Of a DNA stretch of 6,558 bases, positions 1 through 5,559 are shown piece by piece; position 1 is the first letter of the stretch, and each line of letters opens with the position of its first letter. The notes under the pieces are model-generated. The model was given only the letters and a program-made list of their open reading frames with translations, made no database searches and was not told where the DNA came from. The DNA is from Phycisphaerae bacterium. GTDB lineage: Bacteria > Planctomycetota > Phycisphaerae > UBA1845 > UTPLA1. The translations under genes and the position numbers were made by a program. The stretch is taken from positions 1 through 6,558 of the forward strand of contig JAJDEC010000655.1 of NCBI GenBank assembly GCA_029259995.1, read 5' to 3'.

Positions 1-2220
1 GCCGATGCCACGGCCTACGCCGGCGCAAACGGCGCCGGCATCGCGGGGCCGTCGCATCACGTCGACTTCACGATCGTTGACTACGCGCTGAGCATCGACG
101 CAGGGCCCGATCTCGTGTTTGCAACTCCGCCGCCCTTCATCACGCTCGCCGCGGCGATTGAGCCGCCCGACGCCGACATCGTCTCGCTGACATGGACGCA
201 GCTGGCCGGACCGCCCGTCCTCTTCACAGGCACGCAACACGTCCCCGCCAACGTCGGCGGTCTGACTGACGGCGAGTACGCGTTTCGCATTCGCGCCATC
301 GATGCCCTCGGCGTCACGGCAGACGATCGCGTCGCGATTCGCATCGGTACCCCCGCCTACTCCTGGGAAGTCAGCGGCGAACTGAAGAAATGGCACGCCG
401 TCACACTCACGTTGGACGGACCTTTCGTCAGTGAAACCGATTCGCCGAACCCGTTCGCGGACCATCGGCTGAATGTCACATTTACGAACGGCAGTGCAAC
501 GCTCGTCGTACCCGGCTATTTCGCCGCCGACGGAAACGCCGCGGAATCCGGCGCGACGGCCGGAAGCAAGTGGCGCGCGCATTTCTCGCCACCGGCTACG
601 GGCCTCTGGTCATTCGAAGCGTCATTCCGCCAGGGCCCGAACATCGCTGCCGACGAGAATCCCGCGGCGGGCGCGCCCATTGCGTTCGACGGCGCTACGG
701 GCTCGTTTTCGATTGCGCCGTCGGACAAGACGGGCCGCGATCATCGCGGAAAAGGAATGCTCGGATACGTCAACGCGCATTACCTGCGATTCGCCGAATC
801 GGGCGAATACTTCCTCAAGGGCGGCGCCGACAGCCCGGAGAACTTTCTTGCCTACGCCGACTTCGACGACTCAATCGCCACCCACGCCTACGCCCCTCAT
901 GTCGCAGACTGGGCAACTGACGATCCGCAATGGCACGCCGACAAGGGCCGCGGCATCATCGGCGCGTTGAACTATCTCGCCGGCAAGGGCATGAACTCCG
1001 TCTACTTTCTGACAATGAACGTCAACGGGGACGGCAACGACGTCTGGCCGTGGATCAGCCCGACGCAGCGAACGCGCTTTGACTGCAGTAAGCTCGACCA
1101 GTGGGAAATCGTCTTCGCCCACATGGATGCGATCGGCCTGGCCCTCCACGTCGTCACGCAGGAAACGGAGAATGATCAACTCCTCGATGCCGGCGAACTC
1201 GGTATCGAACGGCGCATCTACTATCGCGAACTCATCGCACGCTTCGGACATCATCTCGCTGTCGTCTGGAATCTCGGCGAGGAAAACTCGAATACCGACG
1301 CGCAACGGGCCGCATTCGCCGACTACTTCGCCGCTCACGATCCCTACGGTCATCCCGTCGTCGTGCACACATTTCCGGGAGCGCAGAATGCCGTTTATGG
1401 ACCTCTGCTTGGCAACGTGAGCCTTGATGGGGCATCGCTTCAGATCGCCAACAACTTCGTTGTGTCGGACTGGATCGATCGCTCGGCGAATGCCGGACGC
1501 CCCTGGGTCGTCTGTTACGACGAACAGGCCCCTGCCTCGGCAGGCGTCGTGCCCGATGCCGACGACTACTGGCACGACAGCGTCCGCAAGGAAGTCCTCT
1601 GGGGCACACTCATGGGCGGCGGCGCGGGCGTCGAGTACTACTTCGGCTACGACTTTCCGCACAACGATTTGAATTGCGAAGACTGGCGCTCGCGCGATCA
1701 CATGTGGGACCTGACGCAAATCGCCCTCGACTTCTTCCACGCGCATCTGCCCTTCTGGCGTATGCGCCACGCCAACGAACTCGTCAGCGCCGGCGGCGCC
1801 ATGTGCTTCGCTGCCGACGGTGAGATCTACGCGATCTACCTGCCTGACGGTCAGCAAACGAATCTCAATCTTGAAGCCCATCCCGGAGAGTTTTCCGTTC
1901 GTTGGTTCAATCCGCGAACGGGCGGTCCGCTCCTGCGCGGCGAGGCCATTCGAATCTCGGGTCCAGGCCAGACGGCCATCGGTCTGCCGCCTGCGAATTC
2001 CCCCGGCGACTGGCTCGCCCTCGTGGAGCTGTGCGATTGCGGCTGTAGCGTTGACGTGAACGGTGATGGATCACGAAACGGCGAGGACATCGCCACATTT
2101 GTCGAGTGTGTCACGAGCGGCGATTCCGCCGGCATCTGCGCGGCGGCGGATATCGATGGGAATGACGCGATCGATGCGAACGACGCTGCAACGCTGGTGC
2201 AAGCGATCCTCTGTCAGTAG
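1..2220 (+). CDS. Secreted multidomain glycoside-hydrolase-like protein: K319/PKD-like, DUF5060-like, TIM barrel, collagen-binding-like, dockerin-like tail (5'-partial)
   Basis: The reading frame is open from base 1, so the true start lies outside the window; the GTG at 115 is internal to a domain. The visible part is 739 residues (numbered from base 1). Residues ~28-116 look like a PKD/K319-type beta domain (IDAGPD..., then LTWTQLAGPPV). Residues ~120-285 resemble DUF5060 (NPF-D, GLWSFEASF, YFLKGGADSPENFLAY). Residues ~310-600 resemble the TIM barrel seen in DUF5060/DUF4038 proteins. WNLGEEN (423-429; E427/E428) is a likely acid/base site, and E508 in CYDEQ a possible nucleophile. Residues ~610-670 (IYAIYLPDGQQ, WFNPRTGG) match the C-terminal domain called 'putative collagen-binding domain of a collagenase'. 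Residues 685-696 and 717-728 are two dockerin/EF-hand-type calcium loops. By family this is an extracellular carbohydrate-active enzyme; the substrate is unknown and 'collagenase' would be misleading. It converges on the kinase gene. Confidence 0.85.
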   Translation, partial: ADATAYAGANGAGIAGPSHHVDFTIVDYALSIDAGPDLVFATPPPFITLAAAIEPPDADIVSLTWTQLAGPPVLFTGTQHVPANVGGLTDGEYAFRIRAIDALGVTADDRVAIRIGTPAYSWEVSGELKKWHAVTLTLDGPFVSETDSPNPFADHRLNVTFTNGSATLVVPGYFAADGNAAESGATAGSKWRAHFSPPATGLWSFEASFRQGPNIAADENPAAGAPIAFDGATGSFSIAPSDKTGRDHRGKGMLGYVNAHYLRFAESGEYFLKGGADSPENFLAYADFDDSIATHAYAPHVADWATDDPQWHADKGRGIIGALNYLAGKGMNSVYFLTMNVNGDGNDVWPWISPTQRTRFDCSKLDQWEIVFAHMDAIGLALHVVTQETENDQLLDAGELGIERRIYYRELIARFGHHLAVVWNLGEENSNTDAQRAAFADYFAAHDPYGHPVVVHTFPGAQNAVYGPLLGNVSLDGASLQIANNFVVSDWIDRSANAGRPWVVCYDEQAPASAGVVPDADDYWHDSVRKEVLWGTLMGGGAGVEYYFGYDFPHNDLNCEDWRSRDHMWDLTQIALDFFHAHLPFWRMRHANELVSAGGAMCFAADGEIYAIYLPDGQQTNLNLEAHPGEFSVRWFNPRTGGPLLRGEAIRISGPGQTAIGLPPANSPGDWLALVELCDCGCSVDVNGDGSRNGEDIATFVECVTSGDSAGICAAADIDGNDAIDANDAATLVQAILCQ

Positions 2221-2249
2221 ATGCGACTCGCGCTGCATGACCGCAAGAC

Positions 2250-2265
2250 GGGGCATCGACGCCCC
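2250..2265. terminator. Candidate bidirectional terminator hairpin between convergent genes
   Basis: A perfect 5-bp GC stem (GGGGC/GCCCC) with a 6-nt loop sits in the 54-bp gap between the two convergent stop codons. It lies 30 nt after the + strand stop and 10 nt after the - strand stop. Neither side has a strong U-tract (ACTTCC on +, GTCTTG on -), so it is at best a weak intrinsic terminator. The position supports it more than the sequence does. Confidence 0.35.
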
Positions 2266-2274
2266 ACTTCCGAA

Positions 2275-4653
2275 TCACGCCGCGTCGTCACGCATTCTCT
2301 TTCGAACGCGTTCCAGATGTCCAATCACCTGCTTCGTCCTCGGATGCTCGGCGCCATATGACTTCATCGTCCCTTTCACCGCTGCTTCCAGTAGCTTCGC
2401 CGCCTCGACTAACTCCGACTGCTTCTCTAGCGCCAGCGCGAGTTGAATCGTGACTGTCACGACGTGCCGATGTTCGTCGCCGTAAACCGCCGCGAAATCA
2501 CTTCGTACCGCCCGAAACAGCGTCGCCGCTTCATCCAGCTTGTCCTGCCGCCAGAGCATCACGGCCAGATTCGAGCTCGCGATCAGCGCATCCGGATGCT
2601 GCGGCCCCAGCCGCTCCCGCAAGCCATCGACAACGCGCCGTTGCAGGGGTTCCGCCTCGACGTATCGTTTCTGCTCCTTCAGCAATCGCGCGAGATTGGC
2701 AACGCTCAGCAGCGTCGTCGGATGATTCGGTCCCAGTAGTCTGGCCAGCCCGTCCGCCGCGCGATGATGCAGTTTCTCTGCCTCCGCTGACGCGCCCGAG
2801 GATTGAAGCACGCTGGCCAGATTCGCCGTCGTCGTCAGCGTGTCCAGATGTTCGTCCCCGTGCCGACGCGAATGCACATCGAGGACCGCGCGACAGAGCG
2901 CCTCGGCCTCCTTCATCTGGCCCATCGCATGCAGCGTCGTCGCCAGGTCAGTCATCGTCGCCAGCGTGTCTGCATGATCCGGACCGAGGACGGTCCGCTG
3001 GCCCTGATACGCATCGCGAAGCATCGGCTCCGCTTCGTCGTATCGCACCTGCTTGGCGTGGAGCATTCCCAAATGGCTCAGCGACGCCAGGACGTCGGGA
3101 TGCGCAACGCCCAATTCGCTCCGTCGGATCTCCAGCGCCCGCACATAATGCGTTTCCGCATCCGCCAGCGCCCCGAGCCGCACATAGATCGCCGCCACTT
3201 CGTCGCGGACTTCCGCCTCCAGAAGCGGCTCTGTTCCGAACGTCGGCTCGATCTCCGATTCCGCACGCTTCACGATATCCAAAACGCGCACTTCCTGGCC
3301 GTGCACATGGGGATCGATCGCTGCGAACATCTGGCGCATGAATCGATTGACGCTCTCCGCCCGTGCCGCCGCACGCTGGGCCCGGACCGCCTGCCACGTC
3401 GTCGTCACCAGCCCAGCCGACAGGGCCAGCATTGCCACGCCGAGCGCCGCGACGATGCCGCGATTTCGACGGACGAACTTCCGTAACTGGTAGAGCCGGC
3501 TCGCCGATCGCGCAATAATGGGCTGATTATCGAGAAAGCGCTGAATATCCGCCGCCATCTCGCCGGCCGACTGATAGCGCCGCTGCCGCTCCTTGTCCAT
3601 CGCCTTCGCCGCAATGTTCTCGATATCGCCGCGATACGCGCGATTGATTGAACCCAGCGACGCGGGCTCCGTTTCTCGCACCTCGCGCGCCGCATCCGAC
3701 AGGCCGCATCGCGCAAGATCGTGCGCAGGTCGCTCCGCAAACAACTCGTAAAGAATTAGTCCCAGCGAGTAAATGTCGGATCGCGTATCGACTTCACTCG
3801 GATCGCCGCCGAACTGCTCCGGACTCATGTACGGCAACGTACCGACAAGCTCGTTGGCCTGCGTCAACTGCATCGTCTGCGCGCCGTCGGGATCCGTGAC
3901 CCGCGCGATGCCGAAATCCAGCACCTTCGGCGCGGCGCACAGGCTCGACGCAATCATGGACGACGCCGGCCGATCACGGCCGTTTCGGCCATCCGCAGTT
4001 CGCGACGACTCGGCGTCGCTGACGAGAATATTCGCCGGCTTCAGATCGCGATGAATCACACCATTCTGATGCGCATGCTGCACGGCGTCGCAAACGCGCA
4101 TCATCAGCGCCAATCGATCGCGAACGGACAACGATCGCGCTTGCGCATAAGCCGTGATCGAAGTCCCCTCCACATACTCCATCGCGAAATAGGGCTGCGG
4201 GCCACCCGGCGCATCGGCGACGGCCGCCTCGAAGATCTGCGCGATCCCCGGATGCTGAAGCCGCGCCAGCACCTGCGCCTCGTGCTCGAAACGTTTCAAC
4301 ATTCCCGGCGACGCCCATGCGGACAGCATCACCTTGAGCGCCACGCGCCGTCGAGGCCGCGACTGCTCCGCAAGATAGACGACGCCCATGCCGCCTTCGC
4401 CGAGCATCCGAATGATTCTGTAGTCGCCGATCTGGTCGGGGACTATGCGTGAACTGAACGCCGACGGATCGATCGCCGACTTTTCAAGAAACTCGTCATC
4501 AGTCTCATCATGCGAAAGGAGCTCCTCGACTTCCCGTCGCAGCGCTTCATCACCCTCGCATCGCCGATCCAGGAACGCCGCACGCTCCGCGTCGCGCAGC
4601 GCCCGCGCTGCCAGGAACAATCCGGACACACGCTCATGATCCAATGGGCTCAT
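2275..4653 (-). CDS. Membrane-anchored Ser/Thr protein kinase with C-terminal TPR domain (792 aa)
   Basis: A Hanks-type Ser/Thr kinase, probably spanning the cytoplasmic membrane. Numbering is from the ATG at 4653. Residues 1-~70 are the N-terminal leader common in planctomycete kinases (ERAAFLDRRC, EVEELLSHD). The kinase domain, ~78-370, has glycine loop GEGGMG 85-90, catalytic Lys107, probable helix-C Glu125, HRDLKPAN 201-208, DFG 246-248 and SPE 277-279, so it should be active. An extra ~25 residues lie between HRDLKPAN and DFG. One hydrophobic helix, ~399-420, follows basic residues (RKFVRRNRG), predicting kinase inside and TPRs outside. Seven 42-residue TPR units end the protein. The start at 4653 is preferred over the ATG at 4689 for three reasons: it overlaps the sigma stop as ATGA, it has AAAGGA 6 nt upstream, and it gives the standard family N-terminus. 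It is the second gene of a sigma-kinase operon. The ligand is unknown. Confidence 0.93.
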   Translation of the reverse strand: MSPLDHERVSGLFLAARALRDAERAAFLDRRCEGDEALRREVEELLSHDETDDEFLEKSAIDPSAFSSRIVPDQIGDYRIIRMLGEGGMGVVYLAEQSRPRRRVALKVMLSAWASPGMLKRFEHEAQVLARLQHPGIAQIFEAAVADAPGGPQPYFAMEYVEGTSITAYAQARSLSVRDRLALMMRVCDAVQHAHQNGVIHRDLKPANILVSDAESSRTADGRNGRDRPASSMIASSLCAAPKVLDFGIARVTDPDGAQTMQLTQANELVGTLPYMSPEQFGGDPSEVDTRSDIYSLGLILYELFAERPAHDLARCGLSDAAREVRETEPASLGSINRAYRGDIENIAAKAMDKERQRRYQSAGEMAADIQRFLDNQPIIARSASRLYQLRKFVRRNRGIVAALGVAMLALSAGLVTTTWQAVRAQRAAARAESVNRFMRQMFAAIDPHVHGQEVRVLDIVKRAESEIEPTFGTEPLLEAEVRDEVAAIYVRLGALADAETHYVRALEIRRSELGVAHPDVLASLSHLGMLHAKQVRYDEAEPMLRDAYQGQRTVLGPDHADTLATMTDLATTLHAMGQMKEAEALCRAVLDVHSRRHGDEHLDTLTTTANLASVLQSSGASAEAEKLHHRAADGLARLLGPNHPTTLLSVANLARLLKEQKRYVEAEPLQRRVVDGLRERLGPQHPDALIASSNLAVMLWRQDKLDEAATLFRAVRSDFAAVYGDEHRHVVTVTIQLALALEKQSELVEAAKLLEAAVKGTMKSYGAEHPRTKQVIGHLERVRKRMRDDAA
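2284..3216 (-). repeat. Seven kinesin-light-chain-type TPR units (protein-level repeat)
   Basis: Within the kinase C-terminus, a histidine recurs every 42 residues with no slippage: H518, H560, H602, H644, H686, H728 and H770. Most follow L-G-x-x-H-P or G-x-E-H. Each unit carries the TPR helix pattern, such as ANLA..L...G...EAE.L..RA, followed by a long second helix. This is the 42-residue TPR_10/TPR_12 type rather than the 34-residue form. Such arrays usually bind proteins or peptides, so this is the presumed sensor or docking part of the kinase. Confidence 0.85.
3394..3459 (-). other. Single transmembrane segment of the kinase
   Basis: Residues ~399-420 of the kinase form an uninterrupted hydrophobic stretch (GIVAALGVAMLALSAGL). 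It is preceded by a basic cluster (RKFVRRNR, 391-398) and followed by an Ala/Arg-rich helix (QAVRAQRAAARAE). By the positive-inside rule the kinase domain is cytoplasmic and the TPRs are on the far side of the membrane. Confidence 0.8.
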
Positions 4654-5222
4654 GTCGCGTCCTTTCCGCCCAGCCTTCGTCGCAACCATGCCCGCGCGAC
4701 TGCCCAGTCGTCCTTGATGGTCGACGTCGAGACGCCGAGCAGTTCCGCCGCCTCGTTGACACTCAGACCGCCGAAGAACCGCAGCTCCACGACGTTCGCC
4801 TGCCGCGCCGATCGTTCCGCCAGCGCCGCCAGCGCTTCATCGAGCGCGAGAATGTCCAGACTTGGATCCGACAGCGGTGCGACATCCGCATGCAGCGTGA
4901 GCCGCACGTTATCGCTGCCGCGCTTTGCCGCATTTCGCTTCCGCGCGTGATCGACCAGGATCATTCGTATTTGCCGGGCCGCCAGCGCGAAGAATTGCGC
5001 GCGACCGCGCCAACTGACGTCGTCCGCATTGACAAGCCGCAGATACGCCTCGTTCACCAGCGCCGTCGGCTGCAACGTGTGATCGCTTCGCTCCCGTCGC
5101 AGATAACGCGCTGCCAGGCGCCGAAGGTCGTCATAAATCAGGGGTATCAACCGATCGGCCGCGACGGCGTCGCCTTCCTGGAGATCGCGCAACCAACGTG
5201 TTGTCGCCTCGATTGTCGACAT
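4650..5222 (-). CDS. ECF-type RNA polymerase sigma factor, kinase-linked planctomycete type (190 aa)
   Basis: An ECF sigma factor of the Sigma70_ECF / 'Sig-70_X6' kind, which directs RNA polymerase to a dedicated promoter set. Region 2 spans about residues 10-100: an N-terminal helix (WLRDLQEGDAVAADRLIPLIY), then LQPTALVNEAYLRL 50-63, then WRGRAQFFALAARQIRMILVDHARKR 71-96. A linker leads to region 4 (~125-185), with a helix-turn-helix at ~154-180 (SVNEAAELLGVSTSTIKDDW). The length is normal for the family, and there is no extra C-terminal domain and no adjacent anti-sigma gene. Standard ECF factors have an acidic DAED-like patch just before LVxExxLRL; here the aligned residues are Q51-P52-T53-A54. 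The ATG at 5222 has AAGG 7 nt upstream. Its TGA overlaps the kinase ATG, so the two genes are probably translationally coupled. Confidence 0.93.
   Translation of the reverse strand: MSTIEATTRWLRDLQEGDAVAADRLIPLIYDDLRRLAARYLRRERSDHTLQPTALVNEAYLRLVNADDVSWRGRAQFFALAARQIRMILVDHARKRNAAKRGSDNVRLTLHADVAPLSDPSLDILALDEALAALAERSARQANVVELRFFGGLSVNEAAELLGVSTSTIKDDWAVARAWLRRRLGGKDAT
4660..4665 (-). promoter_or_regulatory. Ribosome binding site deciding the kinase start
   Basis: On the - strand AAAGGA lies 6 nt before the ATG at 4653, inside the last codons of the sigma gene. It supports this ATG, rather than the one at 4689, as the kinase start. Confidence 0.65.
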
Positions 5223-5226
5223 GATT

Positions 5227-5233
5227 CCGCCTT
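5227..5233 (-). promoter_or_regulatory. Ribosome binding site of the sigma factor gene
   Basis: On the - strand AAGGCGG precedes the ATG at 5222, with the AAGG core 7 nt away. It is a moderate Shine-Dalgarno match and agrees with the start chosen from the protein family. Confidence 0.55.
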
Positions 5234-5283
5234 GCCCAAATGCGTGCCGTTGCAGGCTCGCTACAACGGGTAGACGTGCGCGA

Positions 5284-5295
5284 CCGCGATCGCGG
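5284..5295. promoter_or_regulatory. Perfect 12-bp palindrome, possible operator
   Basis: CCGCGATCGCGG is identical on both strands and lies 62-73 bp upstream of the sigma start codon. Its position suits a dimeric regulator. GC-rich palindromes also arise by chance in such DNA, so function is unproven. Confidence 0.25.
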
Positions 5296-5351
5296 CCCTC
5301 ACGGCAGTGAATTCATCATATCCGATTCCAGCGACGCTTCGCGCGCCACAA

Positions 5352-5381
5352 ATCATAAATTCAATCGAAACCCTTACTTAA
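5352..5381 (-). promoter_or_regulatory. Weak sigma-70-like promoter candidate for the sigma-kinase operon
   Basis: On the - strand TTAAGT (5381-5376) and TATGAT (5357-5352) are separated by 18 nt, in the most AT-rich part of the intergenic region. The -10 match is good and the -35 match is poor. It would give a leader of roughly 125 nt before the sigma gene. If the sigma factor regulates itself, the real promoter may look quite different. Confidence 0.25.
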
Positions 5382-5426
5382 GACGCCGCCCTCGCGAACA
5401 TCGGCCGCCTGATTCTGATGATCGCC

Positions 5427-5442
5427 GAATTCTCGGAAATTC
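5427..5442. promoter_or_regulatory. Inverted repeat GAATT-N6-AATTC, possible operator
   Basis: Five-base arms (GAATT, AATTC) flank a 6-nt centre, about 118 bp upstream of the secreted-protein start at 5560. The arms are AT-rich in an otherwise GC-rich genome. It is short, and only its position and symmetry support it. Confidence 0.2.
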
Positions 5443-5546
5443 CGCCCTCCCGTTTGCCCACTTCCTGCGCCTCTCCATATCAGCCGGCCGTCCCGTCTGA
5501 ATCGGTACGCCAACCACGAACTGATGCGACTCGTACGCCGACATCG

Positions 5547-5552
5547 AAAGGA
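5547..5552 (+). promoter_or_regulatory. Ribosome binding site deciding the start at 5560
   Basis: AAAGGA lies 7 nt before the ATG at 5560. An in-frame ATG at 5524 has no comparable site, so 5560 is preferred. The same AAAGGA core precedes the kinase gene. Confidence 0.65.
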
Positions 5553-5559
5553 TGACGCC

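Larger units (their letters stand above)
5223..5559. other. 337-bp divergent intergenic region, no gene seen
   Basis: This region lies between the leftward sigma-kinase operon and the rightward secreted-protein gene, so it should hold both promoters. I see no convincing coding frame in it: the short frames lack ribosome sites and family resemblance. Part of it (about 5311-5380) is much richer in A+T than its surroundings. It contains a perfect 12-bp palindrome at 5284-5295, an interrupted inverted repeat at 5427-5442, and two copies of TATGAT on the - strand (5352-5357 and 5315-5320). For the + strand gene the best promoter-like match is only TTGCCC (5454-5459) and TATCAG (5478-5483) with an 18-nt spacer, which is weak. 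Confidence 0.7.

Noticed and set aside
115..117. GTG at 115 as the start of the first gene
   Set aside because: The frame is open to base 1, and the residues just before 115 (YALSIDAGPDL) belong to the same PKD/K319-like domain.
871..1881. 336-codon open frame on the - strand
   Set aside because: It is antisense to the glycoside-hydrolase-like gene, whose frame shows clear domain motifs throughout. The antisense product shows no recognisable motif, and long antisense frames are common in GC-rich coding DNA.
2803..3486. 227-codon open frame on the + strand
   Set aside because: It is antisense to the TPR and transmembrane part of the kinase and has an Arg/His-rich, low-information product typical of a shadow frame.
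4654..4689. Kinase start at the ATG at 4689 (12 extra residues)
   Set aside because: The ATG at 4653 has a better ribosome site, forms the ATGA overlap and gives the standard family N-terminus. The extra residues (MVATKAGRKGRD) come from overlap with the sigma gene.
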